64,000 bases of DNA from Plut-88900 sp963668115 (GCA_963668115.1 OY764147.1:1488001-1552000); one strand, 5' to 3'; numbered from the stretch's first letter, positions 1-9,022 are shown. The notes: generated by a model not told the origin, from the sequence alone. Program-made: numbers and translations.

Positions 1-247
1 CCTTGGACACCAGCAGGCTGGCCAAGTTGCGGGCCAAGGGGTCGAGCCCCGCCAGCCTCTGACCGGCCAACTCCTGCTTCTGGTCGGGCCTGATCCTGGG
101 GCTTTCCAGCACCCTGCCCAGGTCCGGGTCGCCAAAGGCGGAAGCGATCTCGTCCAGGTCAGCTTGCCACTTGTCCAGGGTGTCCTGCTCTCGGGCAATC
201 TGAAAGACTGCCTGGGCGTGACGTCGGGCGGAGGAGTCGGCAGCCAT
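1..247 (-). CDS. atpH: F1Fo ATP synthase subunit delta, 5' part only
   Basis: The first 82 codons of the delta subunit (OSCP homologue), the stalk protein that links the top of F1 to subunit b. The reverse strand begins MAADSSARRHAQAVFQIARE, the family's usual N-terminal helix with the A-x-A-V-F-x-I-A-R-E pattern, followed by the helical DPDLGRVLESPRI region. The gene runs off the left edge, so about half is missing. It follows atpF by 4 bases on the same strand, which fits the usual F-H-A-G-D-C order. The identification rests on motif and position. Confidence 0.9.
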   Translation of the reverse strand, partial: MAADSSARRHAQAVFQIAREQDTLDKWQADLDEIASAFGDPDLGRVLESPRIRPDQKQELAGQRLAGLDPLARNLASLLVSK

Positions 248-251
248 GGGG

Positions 252-758
252 CTAGCCTCCGTCCTTCCGGGAGGAAACGCTCTCTTCCAGTACGTCGTCT
301 ATGAGTTTGCGGTGCCGATCTTCATCCAGTTCGGAGTTGATGACCTTCTCCGCTGCGGTGATGGCCAGCCCGGCGAACTCTTTGCGGACCTGCTCGACGG
401 CATCATCACGCTCCCGAGCGATCTCGCTTCGGGCACGCTCGATCATCGCCTCGCCTTCCTTCTTGGCATCTTCGCGAGCTTCCTCTTTCAGGCGTTCACC
501 CATTTCGGACGCCTGGCCGATGAGGCGTTGACCTTCCTGACGAGCCTCGGTCAAGGTCTTGCGGACCTCTTCTTCGCTGCGAGCAGATTCGGCCTTGGCG
601 GCCTCCGCGGCTTCCAGGCTCTCCTTGATGCTCGACGAACGCCGTTCTAGCAGCCTAAGGATGGGTTTGTAGAGGACCAAGCGCAGGATTATCAGCACCA
701 GGGCTACGTTGATGACCTGCACCAGAAGCCCCGGCAGGTTGATTCCCAGCTCTCCCAA
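252..758 (-). CDS. atpF: F1Fo ATP synthase subunit b
   Basis: 168-residue peripheral stalk subunit. One N-terminal membrane helix (about residues 12-32, VINVALVLIILRLVLYKP) is followed by a long charged coiled coil rich in E, K, R and A, as in all b subunits. The start is TTG: AAAGGAG lies 7 bases upstream and no ATG is available before the membrane helix. It lies between atpE and atpH and dimerises in the family to hold F1 to the membrane rotor. Confidence 0.93.
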   Translation of the reverse strand: MGELGINLPGLLVQVINVALVLIILRLVLYKPILRLLERRSSSIKESLEAAEAAKAESARSEEEVRKTLTEARQEGQRLIGQASEMGERLKEEAREDAKKEGEAMIERARSEIARERDDAVEQVRKEFAGLAITAAEKVINSELDEDRHRKLIDDVLEESVSSRKDGG

Positions 759-794
759 TGGCCTCTCCTTTCGGAATTAAGTCCCTGACCGCCG

Positions 795-1055
795 TTAAAC
801 GAACTTGATGATGACCGCAACGACGAGGGCGTAAATCGCAACCGCCTCTGCGAACGCGATACCCAAGATCATGTTGGCACGGACAGCGGACTCGGACTCG
901 GGGTTGCGGCCAAGGGCCTCCATAGCCTTGCCCACGAGCAGGCCGATTCCAAGGCCCGGGCCCAGGGCACCGAGACCCATAGCCAGTCCGGTGCCGATAG
1001 AGCCGAGGCCCTCATCGCCGATCTCGGCTAGTATCATACCGAGCAATTCAATCAT
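795..1055 (-). CDS. atpE: F1Fo ATP synthase subunit c (proteolipid ring)
   Basis: 86-residue two-helix hairpin forming the rotor ring. Helix 1 holds the glycine-rich GLGALGPGLGIG packing motif and helix 2 the ion-binding carboxylate, Glu70 in FAEAVAIYAL. Helix 1 has no Gln near the packing motif and the residue after Glu70 is Ala, not Ser or Thr. These are not the ligands of sodium-type rings, so proton coupling is inferred. The ATG is preceded by GGAGG. It sits between atpB and atpF in the ATP synthase operon. Confidence 0.95.
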   Translation of the reverse strand: MIELLGMILAEIGDEGLGSIGTGLAMGLGALGPGLGIGLLVGKAMEALGRNPESESAVRANMILGIAFAEAVAIYALVVAVIIKFV

Positions 1056-1129
1056 CTGGTTGCCTCCTGCTGTCTTTCCGTTTCTTGACTACCTGACTGT
1101 CAATTTGCTGAATTCGATATTTGGTCGGA

Positions 1130-2419
1130 TTATCGGCTGCCTTCCGTCGCTTCTTCCGCAGCAGACGCTTCAACCTCTGCGTGCCCTGATTTCTCAGAGT
1201 GCTCCTCGTGGTCGCCGTGGTCACCATGGGCGGTGACGGCGATTGCGGCAAACATCAGGGTGAGCACCGCGAAGATTGTCGCCTGGATGAACCCCACGAA
1301 GAGTTCCAGCCCGTAGAAGGGCACCACCAAGGCCAGGGGGATGAGGAACATCATAACGAAGAGTAATATCTCGCCGGCGAACATGTTGCCGAATAGCCGG
1401 AAGGTGAAGCTTATCACTCTGGCGATTTCACTGATGCCTTCCAGGATCCCGACAAAGAAATCTATGAACCCAGTGGTGATTCCCCTCTTGAACCCGCTGA
1501 AGTTCAGGAACTTCCCGGCATACCGGAACAGGCCCAGTGACCGGATTCCCCAGAACTCCACGAAGAACATGGCAATCAAAGCTATGGCGAGGGTTGTGTT
1601 CAGGCCCGTGTTGGCATTCCTGAAAAATGGTATCAGCAATCCGACTTGCTGGCCTTCGGGGTAACGGAAGTCTTCGATGTGGCCGTCCTTAAAGTCAATG
1701 TAATCTTCGGTGTATTCCGCAGCTGTCATGCTCTGCTCATGCATGGCGAAGGGCATGACCCGAAAGGTTCCGACCTCATCCCAGATGTGGAGTTCTCTGC
1801 CTTCGAGAGCAGTGTATATTTGCTTTCCGACGTGATCGGTCGGGGCTGCGGCTCTCTCGGCGTCATCCCATTCCAGGAAGACTTCGAGCTCGTGCTCAGC
1901 TTTGTAAACCGCCTCTGTGAGCGATAGATCGGGTTCAGCTTCCTCCGCCTTATCCTCTATTACGTGATGGACCACCTCTTCAGCTGATTCTATCTTCCCG
2001 ACGGTGGCGAAGCCCGGCAGCAGGCTCATCCAGTTGTTGACGATTACGAAGATGAAGATGGTGGCAACCAGGGGGAAGAAGCGTCGGCCCTTGGGCCCTG
2101 CTATGGAGTCGACGAGACCCAGAAGCCAAGAGAGGACGGCCTCAACGAAGTTCTGCAGGCCCCTCGGGACCAGGCCCAGCTTACGGGTAGTGAAGTAGGC
2201 GAGGATGAAGATGACTGCAATGGCGACCCAGGAAGAGAAAATGGTGTTGGTGAGGTTGAAGTCGCCGATGGGCCCAAGGGGAATAAGCTCTTTGCCGAGG
2301 TTCTCGGGCTTAATGGAGATGAAGGGGAAGGGGAAGCGAAGGATGGTATGACTTACGACTAGAGAAACAATGACCAGGCCAATGGCCAGAAGGAACTTTG
2401 GTCTGCGAAACAGTCCCAC
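1130..2419 (-). CDS. atpB: F1Fo ATP synthase subunit a with a large internal insertion
   Basis: Proton-channel subunit a. The C-terminal half has the family core ARVISFTFRLFGNMFAGE, whose Arg (about 341) is the essential channel arginine. At 429 residues it is far longer than the usual 240-300. The excess is an acidic soluble stretch at about residues 140-262, between the second membrane segment (ending NNWMSLLPGF) and the next (PFFRNANTGLN), plus a His/Glu-rich tail after the last helix (HGDHGDHEEH). The start is GTG sharing one base with the upstream stop (TAGTG), so translation is probably coupled. Confidence 0.94.
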   Translation of the reverse strand: MGLFRRPKFLLAIGLVIVSLVVSHTILRFPFPFISIKPENLGKELIPLGPIGDFNLTNTIFSSWVAIAVIFILAYFTTRKLGLVPRGLQNFVEAVLSWLLGLVDSIAGPKGRRFFPLVATIFIFVIVNNWMSLLPGFATVGKIESAEEVVHHVIEDKAEEAEPDLSLTEAVYKAEHELEVFLEWDDAERAAAPTDHVGKQIYTALEGRELHIWDEVGTFRVMPFAMHEQSMTAAEYTEDYIDFKDGHIEDFRYPEGQQVGLLIPFFRNANTGLNTTLAIALIAMFFVEFWGIRSLGLFRYAGKFLNFSGFKRGITTGFIDFFVGILEGISEIARVISFTFRLFGNMFAGEILLFVMMFLIPLALVVPFYGLELFVGFIQATIFAVLTLMFAAIAVTAHGDHGDHEEHSEKSGHAEVEASAAEEATEGSR

Positions 2420-2652
2420 TAACGGTCTTCCTTACGGTCGATATTTCTCTTAAGCAGGGGGGAGACCATCCGGAGCATACCCCAAAACGCCGCCAGTATG
2501 CCCAGTCCCAGTCCTACCAGGGTCAGGATGGGTGTAGTGTCGGCCCACCGGTCGATGAAAATCCCGGCGGCAACCCCCACCCCGATGGCCGTGACCACAT
2601 ACCAACCCAAGCCTAAAAGGCGGAAAATATCCAGCCACTGCCTTCTATCCAA
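2419..2652 (-). CDS. AtpI/AtpZ-like small membrane protein
   Basis: 77 residues with two predicted membrane helices (LGLGWYVVTAIGVGVAAGIF and LTLVGLGLGILAAFWGMLRM) and a basic C-terminus. The size, hairpin shape and first position in the ATP synthase operon match the AtpI/AtpZ-type assembly or cation-transport accessory proteins usually found before atpB. Its stop overlaps the GTG of atpB by one base. I infer a role in assembling the c ring; no catalytic motif is visible. Confidence 0.75.
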   Translation of the reverse strand: MDRRQWLDIFRLLGLGWYVVTAIGVGVAAGIFIDRWADTTPILTLVGLGLGILAAFWGMLRMVSPLLKRNIDRKEDR

Positions 2653-2676
2653 GACCCCCTCCCGCTCCGGTCGTGC

Positions 2677-2685
2677 ATTATATCA
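2677..2685 (-). promoter_or_regulatory. Extended -10 promoter of the atp operon
   Basis: The minus strand reads TGATATAAT, a perfect TATAAT with the TGn extension, ending 25 bases before the atpI-like ATG. No good -35 hexamer lies 17-18 bases upstream, as is common for extended -10 promoters. Confidence 0.6.
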
Positions 2686-2864
2686 CAAAGGAAAATCGGG
2701 CGGAAGTATAGGCAGCAACCGATTTCCCGTTATTTCCAGCGCTTTCGACCCTTTCGTTCGGACGTACAATGGGTTGACGCCCGATGGATTGTCGTAATCC
2801 AAGGAATGGACACGCGATTTAACGCCGAATCATACATGTAGTCGCTGAACGGAAGAAGGAGACA

Positions 2865-3494
2865 ATGAAATTTGACGTAGAAGGCCATCTAGCGGCTGTC
2901 GAACGGTCAGTCACTTTCTTGGAAAAGAACGCGCGACCTGCGAGCGCCGTAACGCTGTCCCGCACCTACACCACGACTATGGAAGATTTGTGGGACGCAC
3001 TCACCAACCCGAAGCGTATTCCACGGTGGTTTGCCCCGGTCAGCGGTCGGCTTGAGCTTGGAGGACATTACATCATAGAGGGCAATGCCAGCGGAACGAT
3101 AACTGAGTGCGAAAGGCTATCCCACTTCACACTAACCTGGGAATTCGCAGGGGACGTGAGTTGGGTGGAAGCGCGGGTCTCGGGTGAAGGGAACGAACCA
3201 CGTCTCATTCTTGCCCACACGGCGCTGCTTTCGCCGCACTGGGATGAGTACGGGGCCGGGGCGGTGGGGGTGGGATGGGAAATGGGATTCCTTGGGCTGG
3301 CTTTCCACATAGCAGACCCGGATGCCCCCAAGCCCGACGACATGGAATTCGCAACTTCACAGGATGGTCGGGCATTCATCACGGGCAGCAGCGAGGGATG
3401 GGCCCAGGCGGCTACCGAGGCGGGGGAGGAACCCGAAAAGGCAAATGCGGCCGGGAGACGGACGACCGGTTTCTACACGGGAGATTCCGAATAA
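2865..3494 (+). CDS. SRPBCC/AHSA1-type ligand-binding protein
   Basis: 209 residues with the START-like fold of the Aha1-homologue family: LSRTYTTTMEDLWDALTNP and RIPRWFAPVSG near residues 30-60, then GGHYIIEGNASGTITE, ITECERLSHFTLTWEF, and a late GWEMGFLGL helix. These are the standard AHSA1 landmarks (W-x-A-x-T-x-P, W-F, G-x-I, W). The ATG has AAGGAGA five bases upstream. Family members bind hydrophobic ligands or act as stress proteins; no substrate can be read here. It is divergent from the atp operon. Confidence 0.8.
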   Translation: MKFDVEGHLAAVERSVTFLEKNARPASAVTLSRTYTTTMEDLWDALTNPKRIPRWFAPVSGRLELGGHYIIEGNASGTITECERLSHFTLTWEFAGDVSWVEARVSGEGNEPRLILAHTALLSPHWDEYGAGAVGVGWEMGFLGLAFHIADPDAPKPDDMEFATSQDGRAFITGSSEGWAQAATEAGEEPEKANAAGRRTTGFYTGDSE

Positions 3495-3580
3495 GCCAAA
3501 GGCTTCAAAGCACCACAGATACTGGTGGGCACCGGCGGCGCAAAGAGGGGGAATTAAGGCGACTGGGTCGGAACCCGAGG

Positions 3581-4132
3581 CTATTCCGATCCGGAAGCCT
3601 TCTTCTTGCCGAAGTCTTCAAGATCCAGGTTTTCTACAAAGTCCTGGAACGCCGAGAGCCGTTTCAACTCTTCCTCATCAGGCGGCTTAACGTCCGCGCC
3701 TTCCCCGGCGATTATGGGCTTGCCCGTCTCCTTGTCCAGGATCACGCCCGCCTTCTCCAAAACTATCTCCTCGACGAAAATGGGCGCCTTGACACGCACG
3801 GCGAGGGCAAGGGCGTCGCTGGGCCGGGAGTCGACCTCCACTGTCTTGCCATTCGACTCCAGCAGAATCTTGGCAAAGAAGGTTTCGTTGTTCAGGTCGG
3901 ACACCACGATGGAGTTTACGGCAGCGCCCAGGTCCCCGATGACCGACTGCAGCAGGTCATGGGTCAGTGGCCTCGGGACGGAGACGTCCTGGAGTTTTAC
4001 GGCTATGGCGTCAGCCTCGGCGGGGCCTATCCAGATCGGCAGGTATCGGTCAGCCTCTTTCTCCTTGAGGATGACGACCCGCTGATAGTTCATCAGGCTG
4101 ACGCGGATGCTTTCGATGGTAACTTCAAGCAT
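3581..4132 (-). CDS. Bifunctional nuclease family protein (BFN, DUF151)
   Basis: 183 residues from ATG 4132. The N-terminus MLEVTIESIRVSLMNYQRVV and the core LPIWIGPAEADAIA, PRPLTHDLL and DSRPSDALALAVR are the BFN domain signature; members have reported RNase/DNase activity. The C-terminal third (KPPDEEELKRLSAFQDFVENL) is an acidic tail of UvrB/C-motif-like character. The reading frame stays open upstream, but a consensus promoter lies at 4165-4194, downstream of the longer candidate start, so 4132 is chosen. Confidence 0.87.
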   Translation of the reverse strand: MLEVTIESIRVSLMNYQRVVILKEKEADRYLPIWIGPAEADAIAVKLQDVSVPRPLTHDLLQSVIGDLGAAVNSIVVSDLNNETFFAKILLESNGKTVEVDSRPSDALALAVRVKAPIFVEEIVLEKAGVILDKETGKPIIAGEGADVKPPDEEELKRLSAFQDFVENLDLEDFGKKKASGSE

Positions 4133-4164
4133 AGTAAGGCTCTGGCGTCGGGGGCTATGAGTCC

Positions 4165-4194
4165 ATTCTAGCCCACTAAAAATTTTAGTGTCAA
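4165..4194 (-). promoter_or_regulatory. Sigma70-type promoter of the bifunctional nuclease gene, with palindrome
   Basis: Minus strand TTGACA, an 18-base spacer, then TAGAAT. The spacer and -35 contain the palindrome CACTAAAA-A-TTTTAGTG at 4174-4190, a possible operator. The promoter lies just after the stop of the preceding CoA-transferase gene and 33 bases before the ATG. It shares the 13-mer TTGACACTAAAAT with the etf promoter. Confidence 0.75.
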
Positions 4195-4202
4195 TCGAAT
4201 TC

Positions 4203-5360
4203 CTACGCCCCCGACCCCAAGATTGAGCGCAGCACCTCATCAGTGTTGCCGCCATGAAGCGGCGCTGCGCCTCTGACGTCAGCGGCGGTGCGGGAGAACC
4301 TTATAGGGTTGTTGATCATTTTGATCGTGCCCGACTCCGGGTGGGGAACGTCGATGATCATGCCCCGGGTGCGGATGTGCTCGTCTGCGACGATATCGGC
4401 GATGTTGTTGACGGGCCCGCAGGGGATGCCTGCCTCAGTGAGTTCTTCAAGCCATTGTGCAGTGGACTTCTTGCGCATGCCGTCTTCGATCATGGGGTTT
4501 AGCACATCGTAGTTGAGCGTTCGGCTCCAACTGGTGACGAACCTCTCGTCGTCGATCAGGTCGACCCTGTCAAGGAGGGCGCAGAACATGGGCCATTGGT
4601 CCTTGGCCCCGCCAACGAAAGCGACTGTCACATAGCCGTCACTGGTCTCGTAGACCTGGAAGGGGGTGGTCACCGGATGCCGAGTTCCGATGGGACCCGG
4701 CACCTCACCGGTCGCAAAATACCGGGCGAAGGCGTTTTCAAGGACCGCGAGCTGGCAGTCGAGCATCGATACGTCGATCATCTGGCCCATGCCGCTGCGC
4801 TCCCTTTCGTGAAGAGCAGAGAGAATGCCGATGGTAGTGAAAAGGCCGGCGGTTATATCTCCCAGAGAAGAGCCGGGCCTGACGGGCGGGCGCCCTGGCT
4901 CCCCCGTGATACTGAGCATGCCTCCCATGGCCTGCACGATTATGTCGAGGGCCGGGCGCTTTGTATACGGTCCCCACTGACCGAAACCCGACACCGCAGC
5001 GTAGATAAGGCCCGGATGCCTCTCCCGGAGCACATCGTAGTCCAGTCCCAGCCGTTTCATCACACCCGGCACGAAGTTCTCCACCAAGACATCGAAATGC
5101 CCAAGGATCTCTAGGAAAGTGTCCTTGCCCGCCTCATCCTTAAGATCCAGGATCACGCTCTTCTTACCCCGGTTGATGCTCATGAAGTAGGAACTCTGGC
5201 CATTGACGAAGGGCCCCGTACCCCGGGCCATGTCCCCGCCCTCCGGGCGCTCCACCTTTATGACCTCCGCGCCGAGGTCGGCAAGGACCATGGTGGCGTA
5301 AGGGCCAGCCAGCACCCTGGTTAGATCGAGTACTTTCACTCCTTCCAGTGGTCCGGCCAA
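4203..5360 (-). CDS. Family III CoA-transferase (CaiB/BaiF)
   Basis: 385 residues. The N-terminus LEGVKVLDLTRVLAGPY, then LADLGAEVIKVERPEGGD, NRGKKSVILDL, DVLVENFVPGVMKRLGL and SGFGQWGPYTKRP are the ordered motifs of formyl-CoA transferase/CaiB-type enzymes, which move CoA between carboxylic acids. The GMGQMIDVSMLD segment carries the conserved acidic residue as Asp. It is one of five paralogues here. Substrate unknown; no neighbour fixes it. Confidence 0.9.
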   Translation of the reverse strand: MAGPLEGVKVLDLTRVLAGPYATMVLADLGAEVIKVERPEGGDMARGTGPFVNGQSSYFMSINRGKKSVILDLKDEAGKDTFLEILGHFDVLVENFVPGVMKRLGLDYDVLRERHPGLIYAAVSGFGQWGPYTKRPALDIIVQAMGGMLSITGEPGRPPVRPGSSLGDITAGLFTTIGILSALHERERSGMGQMIDVSMLDCQLAVLENAFARYFATGEVPGPIGTRHPVTTPFQVYETSDGYVTVAFVGGAKDQWPMFCALLDRVDLIDDERFVTSWSRTLNYDVLNPMIEDGMRKKSTAQWLEELTEAGIPCGPVNNIADIVADEHIRTRGMIIDVPHPESGTIKMINNPIRFSRTAADVRGAAPLHGGNTDEVLRSILGSGA

Positions 5361-5450
5361 TTTATCCTCCTTCAGGAATCCTGTACTTTTGCCGTCCCGA
5401 CAACGGCCCAGAGAGTTTACTACAGCCGCATTCGAATGGGCCGCTGCCGT

Positions 5451-6722
5451 TTATTCATCCCCGACTAGCCTTAGCAAGTCCTCATGGGTGGAGACTCGGG
5501 CCATGGTCTCCAAAAACTCCTTGAGATAAGCGCTTTGCTCTCTAACCTGCCTCACCTGCCCGCCGATAGGACTTACGGCGGTGGGTCGGTCAGCGTAAGA
5601 ACCGTAGAAAGCAAAATAGGCCTGGTTCAGCTTGCGCAGGAAGTAGCCGTTGTCTGCGAAAACAAGCCGCCGCTCCTCCATGTACGCCTCGGCCTCGGCA
5701 ACTTGGCCTTCAGCCAGCAGGCGGTCGGCTTCCAGACGGGTCTCCCGCATCTCGCGGTTGAAGCTGAAGGCGGGGGGCTCGGGGGTGGATGCCAGACGAG
5801 GGGTTGGGGGTGGGAGAGATTTCTCGGCGTAGTACCTCTCATAGACCGCGTCGCCAATTTCATCGCCAGCTATGTCCGCTACCGTTTCGTTGATTGTGAC
5901 CATCTCACCCGAGTCCCAGTAGTTGCGACCGAGCGGGTAGAAGATGAGGTAGTGATGGACCCATTCGTGGGCGACGGTTCGGAGCGTATATTGGAGATTG
6001 GCAGAAGCACCCACGACCGCGGGAAAAGTAGCCACTCCTCCGGTATCGACCACCAGGGCCGAATAGTCTCCATCCAGCACTTCGACTTCTCCTTCAATGG
6101 CCTGTCTATCACTAACGCCCAGGCCGGGGGTCAGGAGGCGGGTTGACTCCAGTTCGATCCGATCCCGGGGTGAGATTACCAGAACCGGCGGCGAGTCTTC
6201 GTACTTGAAGTCGACGGGTGGGAACAGATATCCGTCAGCATCCAGGAACTCGACACGCCAGGTCAGACCTTCTTCAGCCAGTATCCCGCTTATCTGCGCC
6301 TCTATCAACTCCTCAACCCGTGCCTCGAGCCTGTTCCTCTGCCTAACCATATCCGCCCGCTCTTCTTCCAGACTCGACACCGGCTTACCCAGTGTCACAG
6401 CGCGATTTATGGCCCCGTCAATCCTGCCTATATCGCCGGTAAGACGGGCATACTCCCGCACGTCCGTAATAGTTTCCTCCTCGGTCGGGTCGTCCCTGAA
6501 TATAGAAGCACCCCTGGACAGCCACTTGTCGAAGAAGTTCCGTACTTCCCAGCCGATGAGGTCGTGGTTATGGCCATGAATGACAATGCCGATGTTGTCC
6601 CGGGGCTGAGGAGATGAGGGTATGAAGAGCGCCAAGTAGAAGAGAGCTGCAAGCAGCAGGGAGGCCCATGCGGACTTCAACAGCCGGGGCAGTAATTTAG
6701 ATTTTCGAAGGTCGCTCAACAT
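5451..6722 (-). CDS. Membrane-anchored zincin-like metalloprotease candidate
   Basis: 423 residues, family not recognised. An N-terminal membrane anchor (about 13-35, LPRLLKSAWASLLLAALFYL) leaves the rest outside. A helical charged region spans about 85-150. HEWVHH at 252-257 is a gluzincin-type HExxH, and NETVADIAGDE (Glu279) supplies a plausible third zinc ligand 23 residues after the motif. A second coiled, charged helix pair follows at about 310-400. Protease activity is inferred from HExxH plus Glu only. Confidence 0.6.
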   Translation of the reverse strand: MLSDLRKSKLLPRLLKSAWASLLLAALFYLALFIPSSPQPRDNIGIVIHGHNHDLIGWEVRNFFDKWLSRGASIFRDDPTEEETITDVREYARLTGDIGRIDGAINRAVTLGKPVSSLEEERADMVRQRNRLEARVEELIEAQISGILAEEGLTWRVEFLDADGYLFPPVDFKYEDSPPVLVISPRDRIELESTRLLTPGLGVSDRQAIEGEVEVLDGDYSALVVDTGGVATFPAVVGASANLQYTLRTVAHEWVHHYLIFYPLGRNYWDSGEMVTINETVADIAGDEIGDAVYERYYAEKSLPPPTPRLASTPEPPAFSFNREMRETRLEADRLLAEGQVAEAEAYMEERRLVFADNGYFLRKLNQAYFAFYGSYADRPTAVSPIGGQVRQVREQSAYLKEFLETMARVSTHEDLLRLVGDE

Positions 6723-6874
6723 AGCTGGAAGTGAAGGGTAAAGAGGTTGTACATTCAGGATAGCACCCCCTTGTAGAACGTTCTTGGTTGCAAATGGGTG
6801 CCGAGTTGTTGCAGGGGTCGGGAGCTTTACCTACAATGACAGGTACTCACAGGCACGGGGGAGGCCTTCAAGGT

Positions 6875-8938
6875 ATGCAGACCTACAAGACCGAGGCAAT
6901 CAGAAACGTTGTGCTGCTGTCCCACAGCGGGGCGGGCAAGACTTCCCTTTCTGAGGCCATGATATTCAACGCGGGCCACGTGACCCGACTCGGCAAGGTG
7001 GAAGACGGGAATACCACCTCCGACTACGAACCCGAGGAGGTGCGCCGAGGCGGAAGTGTCCAGCTATCCATCCTCCCATTCGAATGGAACGACACCAAGG
7101 TCAACCTCATCGACACCCCGGGCTACGCCGACTTCATTGGTGAGGTCATCGCGGCACTCAAGGTTGCGGACTCGGCGCTGCTGGTGATCTGCGCCGCCTC
7201 GGGGATCGAGGTGGGGACGGAGTTGATGTGGGCGGAGGTTTCGGGGCGGGGTCTTCCCGCAATGATTCTGCTCAACAAGATGGACAGGGAAAACGCCAGT
7301 TTCAACGGCGTGCTGGAGCTTCTGCGAGACCGGTTCGGCAGGAAGTGCGTGGCTATTCAACTCCCCATCGGGGCGGAATCGGACTTCAGGGGCGTGATAG
7401 ACCTCATCAGCATGAAGGCCAAAGGCCCCGACGGCCAGGACATCGACATCCCCGATGAACTATCCGACCAGGCACACGAACTCAGGGACGCCCTCGCCGA
7501 GGCCATCGCCGAGTCGGATGACGACCTGACCATGAAATTCCTGGAGGGCGAAGATCTGACTGAAGAGGAGTTGCTTAACGGCCTCGCGGAAGGGGTCAAG
7601 ACGGGATCCATAGTCCCGGTAGTTGCGACGTCGGCCCTCACCAACAGTTGCGTTCAGGGGGTGATGGACAGCATCAGTGCGTACATGCCCTCCCCTAACG
7701 CCAACGGCGGCGTAGAAGCCCAAGACCTAGTCTCGGAAGAGACCGTCACCCTGGACGGAAACCAGAGCGGGCCATTGGCGGCGTCCGTGTTCAAGACTTC
7801 GGCGGACCCGTTCGTCGGGAAGCTGTCCTACTTCCGGGTCTACTCCAACACCCTCCACAGCGACTCCCAGGTCTGGAACGCTTCCAAGAGTTCTGCCGAG
7901 AAGGTCAGCCAGCTGTTCATGGCGCGGGGCAAGTCCCAGGAGAACGTGGCGGAGGTCGTGACCGGAGACATTGGAGCGGTGGCCAAGCTATCCGCTACAA
8001 GCAGCGGAGACACCCTGTGTGACCGGGACCGGCCGCTGGACTTGGGCGGCATCGACTTCCCGCTAGCCCCTCTATCGGTCGCCGTGACAGCAAAGTCCAA
8101 GTCGGACATCGACAAGCTGGGTTCATCCCTGACCCGCCTGGTGGAGGAAGACCCGACCCTGAAGCTGGAAACTCACCCGGACACCGGAGAGATGCTGCTT
8201 TGGGGCATGGGCGAGGCCCATATCGACACTACATTGCAGAAGCTGAACAGAAAGTTCTCGGTGGAAGTTGTGACGGAGATCCCCCGCATCCCGTACAAAG
8301 AGACCATCACCATGGCCACAAAGGCCGAATACAAGCACAAGAAGCAGACCGGTGGCCACGGGCAGTACGGCCACGTCATGATCGAAATGGAACCCATGCC
8401 CACGGGCTCCGGTATTGAGTTTGCTCAGAAGGTGGTGGGTGGAAACGTGCCGAAGAACTACATCCCGGCGGTCGAAAAGGGTGTTATGGAAGCCGCGCAG
8501 GGTGGAGTGCTCACCGACTTCCCGATGGTCGACGTCAAGGTAACTCTCTACGACGGCAGCTCGCATCCCGTGGACTCATCCGATATGTCCTTCAAGATAG
8601 CCGCAGTCCAGGCCTTCAAAAAGGGCGCCAACCAGGGTAATCCGGCCCTGCTGGAACCGGTCATGAACATGAAGGTCACAGTGCCCGACACCTATACCGG
8701 GGACATAATTGGCGACTTGAACACCAAGCGGGGTCGTGTTCTCGGGATGGAGCCCCAGAACGGCAGGACGGTCATCGAGGCAGAAGTGCCGCAGGCGGAG
8801 ATTATCCGCTACGCCGTAGACCTGAGGTCGATAACCCAGGGCCGGGGAGCCTATGCCACGGAATTCGTACGCTACGAAGAAGTGCCCGCCCACCTCACCC
8901 AGAAGATTGTGGAGCAGGTCCAGAAGAAGGACGGGTAG
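6875..8938 (+). CDS. Elongation factor G-like translational GTPase (EF-G2 type)
   Basis: 687 residues from ATG 6875; the frame is open to 6788, but family members start at MQTYKTEAIRNVV. G1 is HSGAGKTSLSEA, G3 DTPGYADF and G4 NKMDREN. Domains II-V follow (LSYFRVYSNTLHSDSQVW, GMGEAHIDTTLQKL, GQYGHVMIEMEP, GDLNTKRGRVLGMEP). The usual G3 His (DTPGH) is Tyr, a mark of the EF-G2/EF-G-like paralogues rather than the housekeeping fusA product. It is monocistronic and ends at a strong terminator. Its exact role is uncertain. Confidence 0.88.
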   Translation: MQTYKTEAIRNVVLLSHSGAGKTSLSEAMIFNAGHVTRLGKVEDGNTTSDYEPEEVRRGGSVQLSILPFEWNDTKVNLIDTPGYADFIGEVIAALKVADSALLVICAASGIEVGTELMWAEVSGRGLPAMILLNKMDRENASFNGVLELLRDRFGRKCVAIQLPIGAESDFRGVIDLISMKAKGPDGQDIDIPDELSDQAHELRDALAEAIAESDDDLTMKFLEGEDLTEEELLNGLAEGVKTGSIVPVVATSALTNSCVQGVMDSISAYMPSPNANGGVEAQDLVSEETVTLDGNQSGPLAASVFKTSADPFVGKLSYFRVYSNTLHSDSQVWNASKSSAEKVSQLFMARGKSQENVAEVVTGDIGAVAKLSATSSGDTLCDRDRPLDLGGIDFPLAPLSVAVTAKSKSDIDKLGSSLTRLVEEDPTLKLETHPDTGEMLLWGMGEAHIDTTLQKLNRKFSVEVVTEIPRIPYKETITMATKAEYKHKKQTGGHGQYGHVMIEMEPMPTGSGIEFAQKVVGGNVPKNYIPAVEKGVMEAAQGGVLTDFPMVDVKVTLYDGSSHPVDSSDMSFKIAAVQAFKKGANQGNPALLEPVMNMKVTVPDTYTGDIIGDLNTKRGRVLGMEPQNGRTVIEAEVPQAEIIRYAVDLRSITQGRGAYATEFVRYEEVPAHLTQKIVEQVQKKDG

Positions 8939-8967
8939 CCACAGCAGACCGCAAATCTGGCAAAACG

Positions 8968-9000
8968 AAGGTCGGCGGCTGAATGAGCCGCCGACCTTTT
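8968..9000. terminator. Bidirectional rho-independent terminator
   Basis: A perfect 13-bp stem, AAGGTCGGCGGCT (8968-8980) with its complement (8986-8998), and a GAATG loop, followed by T residues on the plus strand and TCGTTTT on the minus strand. It lies between the convergent EF-G-like gene and the etf operon and can serve both. Confidence 0.9.
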
Positions 9001-9022
9001 CGCGTGCATCTTTCTACAGTTT

